Of a stretch of DNA of 64,000 bases, positions 47,458 to 55,642 are shown one piece after another. This DNA is from Tsukamurella pulmonis (GTDB taxonomy: Bacteria > Actinomycetota > Actinomycetes > Mycobacteriales > Mycobacteriaceae). Below the pieces are notes generated by a model. That model saw only the letters and a list, made by a program, of their open reading frames with translations. It made no database searches and had not been told where the DNA came from. Each line of letters opens with the position of its first letter. Positions within the stretch are counted from its first letter, which is position 1. Both the position numbers and the translations under genes were made by a program. Location of the stretch: contig NZ_FNLF01000002.1 of the NCBI RefSeq assembly GCF_900103175.1, positions 2,556,136-2,620,135 on the forward strand. The letters are read 5' to 3'.

Positions 47458-47985
47458 TCAGTCCCGGGTGTCCAGCGGCTGCACGACGAGCCGGTCGCCC
47501 TCGACGTCGACGATGAGCACCTGCTCACCGTCGCGGGCCGCGGCCCCGGGATCGACGAGGATCGCGGTGGTCACGGCGCGCACGGACTCGGAATCGACGT
47601 AGCTGACCTGCCCCCACCCGCCGGCGGGGATGTCCATGCTGAGCTCGCCGATGGTGCCGACCGCGGCCCGCAGCCCGGCGACGGTGCCGGTCTGCGCGCG
47701 ACGCATGGCGCGCAGCACCACCATGAGCAGGGTGTACGCAGCGACGCCGGACACCGCGGCGGCGCCGACCACGGCGGGCATCGGCAGCGAAGTCCCCACC
47801 GACAGCGGCCAGCCGACGACTCCGAAGACGCCGACCGCGGCTGCCAGTGCGGGCGCGCTGAGCCAGGGCAGCCCGGCGTCGGCGCTGCCGACCTCGACTC
47901 CCCCGATCTCGAAGTCCCCCAGGATCAGTGACGCGATCAGGACCAGGATCCCGATGACGGCACACACTGCGAAAACGGTCACCAC
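47458..47985 (-). CDS. NfeD-like membrane protein
   Basis: 175 residues from GTG 47985. Three or four helices (near 1-22, 45-65, 70-90) precede a C-terminal OB-fold (GTVAGLRAAVGTIGELSMDIPAGGWGQVSYVDS and EGDRLVVQPLD), the NfeD plan. NfeD proteins partner SPFH proteins; the pair is 61 bp apart here. GAGGAGG is 5 nt before GTG 47985; an ATG at 48033 is possible but overlaps the promoter leader. Confidence 0.85.
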   Translation of the reverse strand: MVTVFAVCAVIGILVLIASLILGDFEIGGVEVGSADAGLPWLSAPALAAAVGVFGVVGWPLSVGTSLPMPAVVGAAAVSGVAAYTLLMVVLRAMRRAQTGTVAGLRAAVGTIGELSMDIPAGGWGQVSYVDSESVRAVTTAILVDPGAAARDGEQVLIVDVEGDRLVVQPLDTRD

Positions 47986-48019
47986 GGGCGCCTCCTCTGC
48001 GCTCGGATCTCCCAATTGC

Positions 48020-48025
48020 AGTATA
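48020..48025 (-). promoter_or_regulatory. promoter -10 box of the NfeD-SPFH-MarR operon
   Basis: TATACT on the minus strand, a good -10, leaving a leader of about 27 nt with a strong ribosome site. Confidence 0.55.
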
Positions 48026-48086
48026 GCAAACATTGCGTACGAGCCATGCAGGAGTCCGCCCCGAGCGAATCACTTAGTTATGCGAA

Positions 48087-48092
48087 TACAAT
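48087..48092 (+). promoter_or_regulatory. -10 box, leaderless DHA2 exporter gene
   Basis: TACAAT, 6 nt before the ATG at 48099, within an AT-rich stretch that may also hold the MarR operator. Confidence 0.55.
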
Positions 48093-48098
48093 TGTCGC

Positions 48099-49475
48099 AT
48101 GGCGACCCCCGTCCCGAGCCCCGGTCCTCGACACCGCGGCCTCGTCCTCGTGGCCTGCAGCCTGAGCCTGCTGATCTCGTCGATGGACGTGACCATCGTC
48201 AACGTCGCCCTCCCGGCGATCGGTCGGCAGATGCAGGCCTCGGTCACCCACCTGCAGTGGGTCGTCGACGTCTACACCCTCACGCTGGCGAGCCTGCTCG
48301 TGCTCTCCGGCGCCACCGCGGACCGGTTGGGCCGGCGCCGCGTCTTCCGGATCGGCCTGACGGTCTTCGCGGCGGGTTCGCTGCTGTGCAGCATCGCGCC
48401 GACGATCGACGTGCTCATCGGCGCACGCGCGATCCAGGCTCTCGGCGGCTCGATGCTCACCCCGGTGGCGCTGTCGATCGTCACCGCCGTGTTCACCGAA
48501 CCCTCCGAACGCGCCCGCGCCATCGGCGTGTGGGGCGCGGTGGTGGGCGTCTCGACCGCCATCGGGCCGCTGGTGGGCGGTCTGCTCATCGACGCGCTCG
48601 GATGGCGGTCGGTGTTCTGGGTGAACCTGCCGGTCTGCGCCGTCGCCCTGGCTCTGACCTACGCGGTGGTGCCCGAGTCGAAGGCGTCGAGGCCCCGCAG
48701 CATCGACCCACTCGGCCAGGTCCTGGCCATCGCGGTCATGTTCACCGCCGTGTTCGGCCTGATCGAGCGCGCCCCGCTGATGCTCCTGCTGTCCGCGGCG
48801 ACGCTGGTGGCGTTCCTCGCCCACGAGCGGCGTCACCCCTCGCCCTTCATCGATCTGCGCTTCTTCCGCAGCATCCCGTTCTCGGCGGCGACACTCACCG
48901 CGGTGTGCGCGTTCGCGGGCTTCGGCGCCTTCCTGTTCACGATGTCGCTGTACCTGCAGACCGTCCGGCACTTCACCGCCGTGCAGACGGGCCTGATGTT
49001 CCTGCCGATGGCGGTGTGCGTCCTGCTCGCCTCGCCCGTCTCGGGTCGATGGGTCGCCCGGTTCGGCCCGCGCCCGTCGCTCCTCGGCGCGGGCGCGCTG
49101 ATGACGGCTGCGGCCACGGCCCTGACCACGGTGGACGCGCACACCCCGGTACCCGAACTGGGCGTCGTCTTCGCCGCCTTCGGCATCGGCTTCGGTCTGG
49201 TCAACGCGCCGATCACCAACTCCGCCGTGAGCGGGATGCCGCTCGATCGGACCGGTGCGGCCGCAGCGGTCGCGAGCACCAGCCGGCAACTGGGGATCAG
49301 TCTGGGGGTGGCACTGTGCGGCCTCGTCGCCGGCGACGCGCTGTGGTGGGCGGTCGCGGCGTTCGCGGCGGTCGTCATCGCACTGGCGCTCGTGTCGACG
49401 GGCGCCCGCGCCGAGCGCTCCCGCGCGCGGATCGCGCCGCTGCTCGAGGCGCAGGAGCCCGCCGATGCCCGGTGA
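48099..49475 (+). CDS. MFS drug exporter, DHA2 (14-helix) type
   Basis: 458 residues. VACSLSLLISSMDVTIVNVALPAIGRQM is the DHA2 helix 1 with motif D1, LVLSGATADRLGRRRVFRIG is motif A, and GWRSVFWVNLPVC follows motif C. It should expel lipophilic drugs using the proton gradient. The MarR gene overlaps its 3' end by 11 bp, a usual exporter-regulator pairing. Confidence 0.92.
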   Translation: MATPVPSPGPRHRGLVLVACSLSLLISSMDVTIVNVALPAIGRQMQASVTHLQWVVDVYTLTLASLLVLSGATADRLGRRRVFRIGLTVFAAGSLLCSIAPTIDVLIGARAIQALGGSMLTPVALSIVTAVFTEPSERARAIGVWGAVVGVSTAIGPLVGGLLIDALGWRSVFWVNLPVCAVALALTYAVVPESKASRPRSIDPLGQVLAIAVMFTAVFGLIERAPLMLLLSAATLVAFLAHERRHPSPFIDLRFFRSIPFSAATLTAVCAFAGFGAFLFTMSLYLQTVRHFTAVQTGLMFLPMAVCVLLASPVSGRWVARFGPRPSLLGAGALMTAAATALTTVDAHTPVPELGVVFAAFGIGFGLVNAPITNSAVSGMPLDRTGAAAAVASTSRQLGISLGVALCGLVAGDALWWAVAAFAAVVIALALVSTGARAERSRARIAPLLEAQEPADAR

Positions 49476-49881
49476 GCACCCCGACGAGGTGTGGAGCCTG
49501 CTCGTGCGCGCCGTGATCGACAGCCGCTCGGACTGGCGCCGCGCGGTCGCCGAGCGCACGGGCCTGCCGTTCAGCCGGCTGCGCGTCCTGCGGCGACTCG
49601 ACCGGTTCGGCCCGCTCACCCTCAAGCAACTGGCCGCGGCCGCAGACATCGATCCGCCCGCCGCCACCGTCGCGGTCAACGACCTCGTCGATCGCGGGTA
49701 CGTGCGGCGCACCGTCGCGCTCGAGGACCGGCGGGCGAAGGTCGTCACGATCACCGACAGCGGGCGCGCGAGAGTCAGGGCGATGCTGGCCGTCGAGGAT
49801 CCCGCACCGGCGGCGATCCGGTCACTGCCCCCGCGGGAGCTCGCCCGGTTGGCCGATCTCGCGCGGGCCCTGGGCGGGTAG
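49465..49881 (+). CDS. MarR family regulator
   Basis: 138 residues. FGPLTLKQLAAAADIDPPAATVAVNDLVDRGYV is the winged helix, with the wing TVALEDRRAKVVTITDSGRAR. It overlaps the exporter stop and probably represses that promoter. Its last 60 bp overlap the end of the convergent DUF4407 gene. Confidence 0.9.
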   Translation: MPGEHPDEVWSLLVRAVIDSRSDWRRAVAERTGLPFSRLRVLRRLDRFGPLTLKQLAAAADIDPPAATVAVNDLVDRGYVRRTVALEDRRAKVVTITDSGRARVRAMLAVEDPAPAAIRSLPPRELARLADLARALGG

Positions 49882-51375
49882 CTGCACCACCGGCTCGTGC
49901 GCCACGTCGAGCGGCTCCTGCGCCGGCGCCGCGGGGCCGGGATGCGCGGCCGGGACGGGCGCACCGTCGTCCGACGGTGCCGGCACGCCCTGTTCGACGG
50001 TGCCCACGGTCACCCTGCGGGTGCGGCGCATCGCGAAGGTGACCTCCTCGACCTCTTCGTAGGACTGCGTCACCGTGCGGGTCCCGCCGCCGGGCAGCAC
50101 CCGCGCGACGATGGGCGGCACCAGGGGTCGCACGAAACCGGCGAGGGTGCGCGCCGCCTCGTCGAGGACCGGCGGGACGAACGGGTTCGGCGTGCGCTCG
50201 GGCGGCCGCGGCGCCGGGACCGCGGGCGCGGTATCGGCGGCGACGGCCGGCAGGTGCGGGATGTTCTCGTCGGGCACGGTCGCCTCCTCGGCGGGCTCGG
50301 GCGATGCGTCGGGCACGGTCGGGACGGCCACCACCGGGATCGGCCCCGTCGGCGTCTCGTCCGCGGCGGGCTGGCCGGCGGCCGCGAGGCTGGCCGCCTC
50401 CGCCGCCGCGGCGATGGGCAGGAAGTCGTCGTCGGCGCGCGCGGACGGTACCGGCGTCACGTACCGGCGGGCGGTGACGGCCACCGGCTCGAATCCCGCG
50501 GCCTCCAGGGCGGCGGCCCCTGCCGCCGCACCGCCGAGCGCGGGTGCCGCGGGCGCCTGCTCTGCGAGGGCGAGTTCGACCCGTCGTTCCTGGGTACGGC
50601 GGTCGATCGCGAGCTGCGCGGCTGCGGCGAGTCGCTCGCTCTCGAGGTCGCGCCGGTCCCGGATGTCGCGTACGGTCTCGCCCCGCCAGCGCCGTACGAG
50701 CAGCGGCAGCAGTGCGAGGAGGACGCACACCAGGTCGATCGCGAGGCGCAGCGCCGCGGCGGGCAGCGAGTGGGCGGTCACGGCGCCCATCGCCACCCAG
50801 CGTGCGCCGATCCCGTCGTCGGCCGCGGCGGCCGCATCCCGCGTCGCGCGCAGCTCGGAGCGCGCCGTCGTGACCCGCGCGTCGAGCCCCGGAGCGCGCG
50901 CGGCCCGCGCCGCCGTCGCGCGGTCCAGATCGGTCTGCGCAGCCGCGAGTCGCTGGTTGGCGGTGCGGGTCTCGGGGCCCTGCCCGGGGACGCCGGTGAT
51001 CGACGTCTGCGGGCAGGCGGGGCCCGGCCGGTACTCGCAGCGCGCGACCACGAGGGCGCGGTCGCGCCGGGAAGAGGCCTCCGCGACGGTGCTGTCGAGC
51101 GCGGCCCGGTCGGCGCGGGCGGCGTCGAGATCGGCCTGGGCGGCGCGCACCGCGGGCGTGGACGCGGCGGCACGGTCGGCGTCCGCCCGGAGCCGGTCGG
51201 TGATCGGCCCACTCAGCGCGAGCATCGAGACGAGCTCCCCGACGACCAGCCCGGCGAGGGCCACCACCAGGACGCGGCCCACCCACGGCGCCCGGCGGCC
51301 CGGGCCTGCGGCGAGGAGCGCGATCGCACCCGCGACGAAAGCGGCGACCAGCGCGGACACCAGGACCGTCGTCAT
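49822..51375 (-). CDS. DUF4407 membrane protein
   Basis: 517 residues. Two N-terminal helices (about 3-22 and 33-55), a coiled-coil Ala/Arg segment (65-115) with CEYRPGPACPQTSITGVPGQGP, another coiled segment and two helices (about 190-228, ending RRWRGETVRD) make the DUF4407 core. The C-terminal half is a Pro/Ala/Glu-rich low-complexity tail ending with RTVTQSYEEVEEVTFAM. Function unknown. GGGAGG precedes the ATG. Confidence 0.82.
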   Translation of the reverse strand: MTTVLVSALVAAFVAGAIALLAAGPGRRAPWVGRVLVVALAGLVVGELVSMLALSGPITDRLRADADRAAASTPAVRAAQADLDAARADRAALDSTVAEASSRRDRALVVARCEYRPGPACPQTSITGVPGQGPETRTANQRLAAAQTDLDRATAARAARAPGLDARVTTARSELRATRDAAAAADDGIGARWVAMGAVTAHSLPAAALRLAIDLVCVLLALLPLLVRRWRGETVRDIRDRRDLESERLAAAAQLAIDRRTQERRVELALAEQAPAAPALGGAAAGAAALEAAGFEPVAVTARRYVTPVPSARADDDFLPIAAAAEAASLAAAGQPAADETPTGPIPVVAVPTVPDASPEPAEEATVPDENIPHLPAVAADTAPAVPAPRPPERTPNPFVPPVLDEAARTLAGFVRPLVPPIVARVLPGGGTRTVTQSYEEVEEVTFAMRRTRRVTVGTVEQGVPAPSDDGAPVPAAHPGPAAPAQEPLDVAHEPVVQLPAQGPREIGQPGELPRGQ

Positions 51376-51543
51376 GCCGCCTCCCTCGCTGCGATAGAAC
51401 TACGTCGATCTTCTCTCACAGCAGAATCGCAGGCCGCGCCCGATTCCGCCGAATCCTGTGGCCGCTTTCACACCGCGAAGTACCTAGCGCGAGCGAGTAG
51501 TTCTACGCATCCGTCCGTACCGCCGTCACGCCAGGCTAGGACC

Positions 51544-51834
51544 ATGACCACATCGACTCCGGCAGCCAAGCCGACCACCGCGTTCTTCGTCCAGTCCGCC
51601 ATCGCCTTCGGCGTGTCCTCGGGCGCGCTGCTCATCGGCGCGTTCTACCTGCCCATGGACCCGTGGCAGCGGGGCTTCATGATCGTCGGCACGCTCTTCC
51701 TCATCACCAGCTGCTTCAACCTCGCCAAGGTCGTGCGCGACCAGCAGGAGTCCAACAGCATCCGCGTCCGCGTCGACGAGGCCCGGATCGACAAGTTGAT
51801 GGCCGAGCACGATCCCCTACGCAGCGTCGTGTGA
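51544..51834 (+). CDS. YiaA/YiaB family inner membrane protein
   Basis: 96 residues. TTAFFVQSAIAFGVSSGALLIGAFYLPMD and RGFMIVGTLFLITSCFNLAKVVRDQQE are the two-helix YiaA/B unit. Function unknown. No convincing promoter or ribosome site is visible upstream. Confidence 0.82.
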   Translation: MTTSTPAAKPTTAFFVQSAIAFGVSSGALLIGAFYLPMDPWQRGFMIVGTLFLITSCFNLAKVVRDQQESNSIRVRVDEARIDKLMAEHDPLRSVV

Positions 51835-51895
51835 CGCGCAGGACGCCCGTACCCGAATCCGCCCCGGCACCCGGGCAACCGCCGATGATGGAGCC

Positions 51896-52939
51896 ATGAC
51901 CTCCACGATGCGCGCGCAGCGATTCCACGCCGAGACGAAGACCATCACCGTCGAGGACGTGCCGATCCCCGAGCCCGGCCCCGGTGAGGTGCTGGTGAAG
52001 GTCGCGTTCTGCGGCATCTGCCACTCGGACCTCAGCCTGATCAACGGCACGTTCCCGGCGACGCTGCCGGAGGTCACCCAGGGCCATGAGGCATCGGGAA
52101 CCATCGCGAAGCTGGGGCCCGGGGTCACCGGATGGGCCGAGGGCGACCGGGTGATCGTCGCCGCCGGCCGGCCGTGCACCACGTGCCCGAACTGCCGGCG
52201 CGGTGCCCTCGCCGATTGCACTCAGGTCCAGATCATGGCGTTCGCCTACGACGGCGCGTGGGCGGAGTACACCGTCGCCCAGGCGTCCGGGCTGACGCGC
52301 GTCCCGGACAACGTCCCCCTCGAGCAGGCGGCGATCCTCGCCGACGCGGTCTCGACCCCGTACGGCGCCGTGGTGCGGACCGGAAAGGTCGGCGTCGGGG
52401 AGTCCGTCGGCGTGTGGGGCCTGGGCGGGGTCGGCACGCACGTGGTGCAGTTGGCCCGGCTCGTCGGCGCGGCTCCGATCATCGCGGTCGACATCAACCC
52501 GGAGGTGCTGGAGCGCGCCCTGGAACTCGGCGCCGACCACGCCTTCGACTCGCGCGACGAGGAGCTCGGCGCGAAGATCGCGGCCGCGACCGGCGGGCGC
52601 GGCCTCGACGTCGCGTTCGATGCCGTCGGCCTCAAGGCGACCTTCGAGCAGGCGCTCGGACAGCTCACCGTCGGCGGGCGCCTGATCTCCGTCGGGATGA
52701 GCGATCAGGAACCGACCGTCGGATCGACGACGATGCTCGGGCTGACCAAGAAGCAGGTGCTCGGCCACCTCGGATACAAGAACGCCGACATCGAGACCCT
52801 CGCGACCCTGGTGTCCCTGGGGCGGCTCGACCTGTCCCGGTCGATCAGCGGGATCGTGCCACTGGAGGACATCGCGGAGGGAGTCGAGCGGCTCGAACGC
52901 CACGAGGGCAACCCGATCCGCCTGCTCGTCCAGCCCTAG
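51896..52939 (+). CDS. zinc-dependent alcohol dehydrogenase
   Basis: 347 residues. Catalytic zinc ligands Cys42 and His64-Glu65, structural zinc Cys94, Cys97, Cys100 and Cys108 (RPCTTCPNCRRGALADC), and the cofactor loop GLGGVGTHVVQLA are all present, a complete MDR alcohol dehydrogenase. It has no obvious partner; its stop overlaps the convergent reductase-like gene by 4 bp. Confidence 0.92.
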   Translation: MTSTMRAQRFHAETKTITVEDVPIPEPGPGEVLVKVAFCGICHSDLSLINGTFPATLPEVTQGHEASGTIAKLGPGVTGWAEGDRVIVAAGRPCTTCPNCRRGALADCTQVQIMAFAYDGAWAEYTVAQASGLTRVPDNVPLEQAAILADAVSTPYGAVVRTGKVGVGESVGVWGLGGVGTHVVQLARLVGAAPIIAVDINPEVLERALELGADHAFDSRDEELGAKIAAATGGRGLDVAFDAVGLKATFEQALGQLTVGGRLISVGMSDQEPTVGSTTMLGLTKKQVLGHLGYKNADIETLATLVSLGRLDLSRSISGIVPLEDIAEGVERLERHEGNPIRLLVQP

Positions 52940-53817
52940 AGCGTCGCGGCGAGGTCGTCGCGGAGGGAATCGAGTGCGGGCGTGGCGCGCGGCGTCATCG
53001 CGCGCCACGCGTCGAGGATTCGCAGGCTCTGGTCCGCGTGACGGACGAAGTGGTTGCCGGCGAACTTCGGGAAGTCGAAGGGCGCCGTCCGGCAGAGCCG
53101 CCGCAGCACCGCACGGACCACGACCGGGGGCGGCGCGAAGGCCGGTAGCCCGACATCGGCGCGCATCGCCTCCGCCATCGCGCGACCGGGACGGCGCAGC
53201 CGACGCAGGAACGTCGGCCAGTCGCCGCCGACGATCGCCAGCTCGGCCGCGTACGGGACCATGAGCACGCCCACGGCGGCCGCGGCCTTCGCGGGCGCCC
53301 GCCCGATGACGGTCGGATACTCCGCGGCGAGGCGCTTGGGCAGGTCCCGCGGCGACCCCTCCACCGCGACCGCGGACAGGGCGGGGGTCAGCGGCGGCAC
53401 CCAGTACTCGGCGCGGGTCTCGATTCCCCGGGAGGTCGCGAAGGACAGCAGCCCCGGCGCCAGCGTGACGACATCGGCCTCGGGGAAGGCCCGCTGGGCG
53501 ATCGCCGCATCGCCGATGACGGGGCTCGTGACGCCGACGACCGTCGGGCGGGCCGCGATCAGCGCGCTCACGGTCGCATCGTCGAGCTCCCCGGGCGCGG
53601 ACGTCAGGATCACCAGGTCGACGGTGCCCGGCCCGACGTCCGCGTAGCGCACCACCGGGACGTGCTGCACGTCGCCACCCGGGCCGACGGCGGTGAGGAC
53701 GGCGCCGTCCCTCCGGGAGGCGGCGCGCACGTCGGCGCCGGTGCCCGCGAGCAGTGCCCCCGCCGCCGCGGCCACCGCCCCGGCACCCTGGATCAGGACC
53801 CGCCTGCTCTCGCTCAT
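52936..53817 (-). CDS. ketopantoate reductase-like protein
   Basis: 293 residues from ATG 53817. RVLIQGAGAVAAAAGALLAGTGADVRAASR is a dinucleotide-binding fold as in ApbA/PanE N-domains, and LVILTSAPGELDDATVSALI follows. The C-terminal half is less conserved and the catalytic Lys/Glu pair of true ketopantoate reductase cannot be assigned, so a different reductase is likely. It lies 7 bp after recD and is probably read from the recCBD mRNA. Confidence 0.72.
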   Translation of the reverse strand: MSESRRVLIQGAGAVAAAAGALLAGTGADVRAASRRDGAVLTAVGPGGDVQHVPVVRYADVGPGTVDLVILTSAPGELDDATVSALIAARPTVVGVTSPVIGDAAIAQRAFPEADVVTLAPGLLSFATSRGIETRAEYWVPPLTPALSAVAVEGSPRDLPKRLAAEYPTVIGRAPAKAAAAVGVLMVPYAAELAIVGGDWPTFLRRLRRPGRAMAEAMRADVGLPAFAPPPVVVRAVLRRLCRTAPFDFPKFAGNHFVRHADQSLRILDAWRAMTPRATPALDSLRDDLAATL

Positions 53818-53824
53818 ACCCCAG

Positions 53825-55642
53825 TCATACCCCGGCGTCGCCCCGCAGGCCGCTCGCCCGCAACACCTGACGCTCGACTCCCGCCCGCAACGCCTCCTCA
53901 CCGCCGACGAGCCGCACCCGCTGCCGGGCCCGAGTGATCGCGGTGTAGAGCAACTCCCGGGTCAGCAGCCGCGAGTCGGCGGGCGGGATCACCACGGACA
54001 CGGCCTCGTACTGACTGCCCTGGCTGCGGTGGATCGTCATCGCGTACACGGTGCGCACGGCGACGAGCTGATTCGGGTACAGGAGGGCGACATCGCCGCC
54101 GCGGGCGAAGGCGGCCCGCAGGTCGGCGGGGTCGCCCTCGTGCGCGATCACGACGCCGACGTCGCCGTTGTAGACCTTGGTGTCGTAGTCGTTGGCGGTC
54201 ACCAACAGCGGCTGGCCCGCGTACCAGCCGAAACCGCCGCCGCGCACGCCCGCCCACTCCTCGGCGAGCTGCGCCCACCGGGTCACGCCCGACGGCCCCT
54301 CCGAGTGCGCGCACAGCACCCGGTGCTGCTGCACCCCGGTGGCGGCGTCGGCGGCGAGGCCCCGCTGCGCGGCACCGACGGTGACGGCGCTCGCCCGCTC
54401 CACGTCGGCGCGCAGGCCCGCGAGATCGTCGGGTTCGCACCACTCGATGGCGCCGTCGCCGCCCGCACGGGCCAGCTCGACCACCCGGTCCGCATCGCCG
54501 CGACGGACCGCGTCCGCGAGCTCTCCGAGCGCACCCGCGAACCGGCGCCCGCGCCGCAGCCGGACGACCCCGCGGGCGGCGTCCGCCAGCTCTCCGGCCT
54601 GGAGCGGCTCCTCGTTCTCGCCCGCACGCTCGGCCTCGTCCGCGAGCAGCGCCTCGAGCTGGGGCGACGGTGCGGTGGTCACCCCGCGCGCGACGAGATC
54701 GCCGAGCACCGCGCCCGCGTCGACCGACGCGAGCTGATCCGGATCACCCACGAGGATCAGCCGCGCCTCGGGCCGCAGTGCTTCCAACAGCCGGCACATG
54801 ATGGTCAGCGAGACCATCGAGGTCTCGTCGACGACGACCACGTCGTAGGGCAGGTGGTTGCCGGTGTCGTGCCGGAACCGGCTGGCGTTGCCCGGCTTGA
54901 AGCCCAGCATGCGGTGAATGGTCTGCGCGGGGATCTCCCGCGGAAGGCCCAGCGCCGCGCCCTGGGTCCGGACCTCGCCCGCGAGCTGCGCCGCCGCGCG
55001 GCCGGTGGGCGCGGCCAGTCCGACGCGCAGGTCGGGACCGTGCTGGTCGAAGAGCAGCGCCAGGATCCGGGCCACCGTGTAGGTCTTTCCCGTGCCCGGC
55101 CCGCCGGCGAGCACCGTCGTCTGGCCGAGCACCGACGCCGCGGCCGCGAGCCGCTGCCGGTCCGGCCCGGGCTCGGGGAACCGGTCGAGCAGGCCCTGGC
55201 GCAGCCGCGCGGCGTCCACGCCGGGCGCGGCACCGGCACGGGCGTCCAGGATGTCGCGGACCGTCTCCTCCTGCCGGTGGTAGCGGTCCAGATAGAGCAG
55301 CTCGTCGCCGACCAGCCGCAGCGGGCGCAGCGGGCCCGACGCGGCGCCCACCACGAGCGGGCTGCGGCGCAGGCCCGCCAGAACGGCGTCGTGCTCGGGC
55401 CACGGCAGCGCGGCCACGTCGATCTCGGCCTCCCCGTCGACCGCGACGTCGCGCAGCCGGGACAGTTCGAGGCACACCGAGCCGAGCCGCACGGCGCGGG
55501 TGGCGAGCGCCGTCGCGAGCAGCACCGCCTCGTCGGACTCGCCGCCCAGCCGGCCCACCGTGGCCGCGACGTGCACATCGGCGGGACCGAGCACGCCCGC
55601 CTCGGCGAAGGTCTCGAGCAGGGTCTTCTCGGGGCTGCTCAC
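53825..55642 (-). CDS. recD: exodeoxyribonuclease V subunit alpha (RecD helicase)
   Basis: 605 residues. Walker A is AGGPGTGKTYT (179-189), Walker B VVVDETSMV, and motif VI LLYTAITRARQRVRLVGG. It is the 5'-3' helicase of RecBCD, used in double-strand break repair. GTG 55642 overlaps the recB stop as GTGA. An open frame continues to 57064 but only as a shadow of recB. Confidence 0.95.
   Translation of the reverse strand: MSSPEKTLLETFAEAGVLGPADVHVAATVGRLGGESDEAVLLATALATRAVRLGSVCLELSRLRDVAVDGEAEIDVAALPWPEHDAVLAGLRRSPLVVGAASGPLRPLRLVGDELLYLDRYHRQEETVRDILDARAGAAPGVDAARLRQGLLDRFPEPGPDRQRLAAAASVLGQTTVLAGGPGTGKTYTVARILALLFDQHGPDLRVGLAAPTGRAAAQLAGEVRTQGAALGLPREIPAQTIHRMLGFKPGNASRFRHDTGNHLPYDVVVVDETSMVSLTIMCRLLEALRPEARLILVGDPDQLASVDAGAVLGDLVARGVTTAPSPQLEALLADEAERAGENEEPLQAGELADAARGVVRLRRGRRFAGALGELADAVRRGDADRVVELARAGGDGAIEWCEPDDLAGLRADVERASAVTVGAAQRGLAADAATGVQQHRVLCAHSEGPSGVTRWAQLAEEWAGVRGGGFGWYAGQPLLVTANDYDTKVYNGDVGVVIAHEGDPADLRAAFARGGDVALLYPNQLVAVRTVYAMTIHRSQGSQYEAVSVVIPPADSRLLTRELLYTAITRARQRVRLVGGEEALRAGVERQVLRASGLRGDAGV

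Noticed and set aside
51537-51546. TAGGAC as a leaderless -10 for the YiaA/B gene
   Set aside because: The sixth base is not T and the box is too close to the ATG.
53818-53829. TATGAC as a leaderless -10 for the reductase-like gene
   Set aside because: Lacks the final T and the gene is 7 bp after recD, so read-through is more likely.
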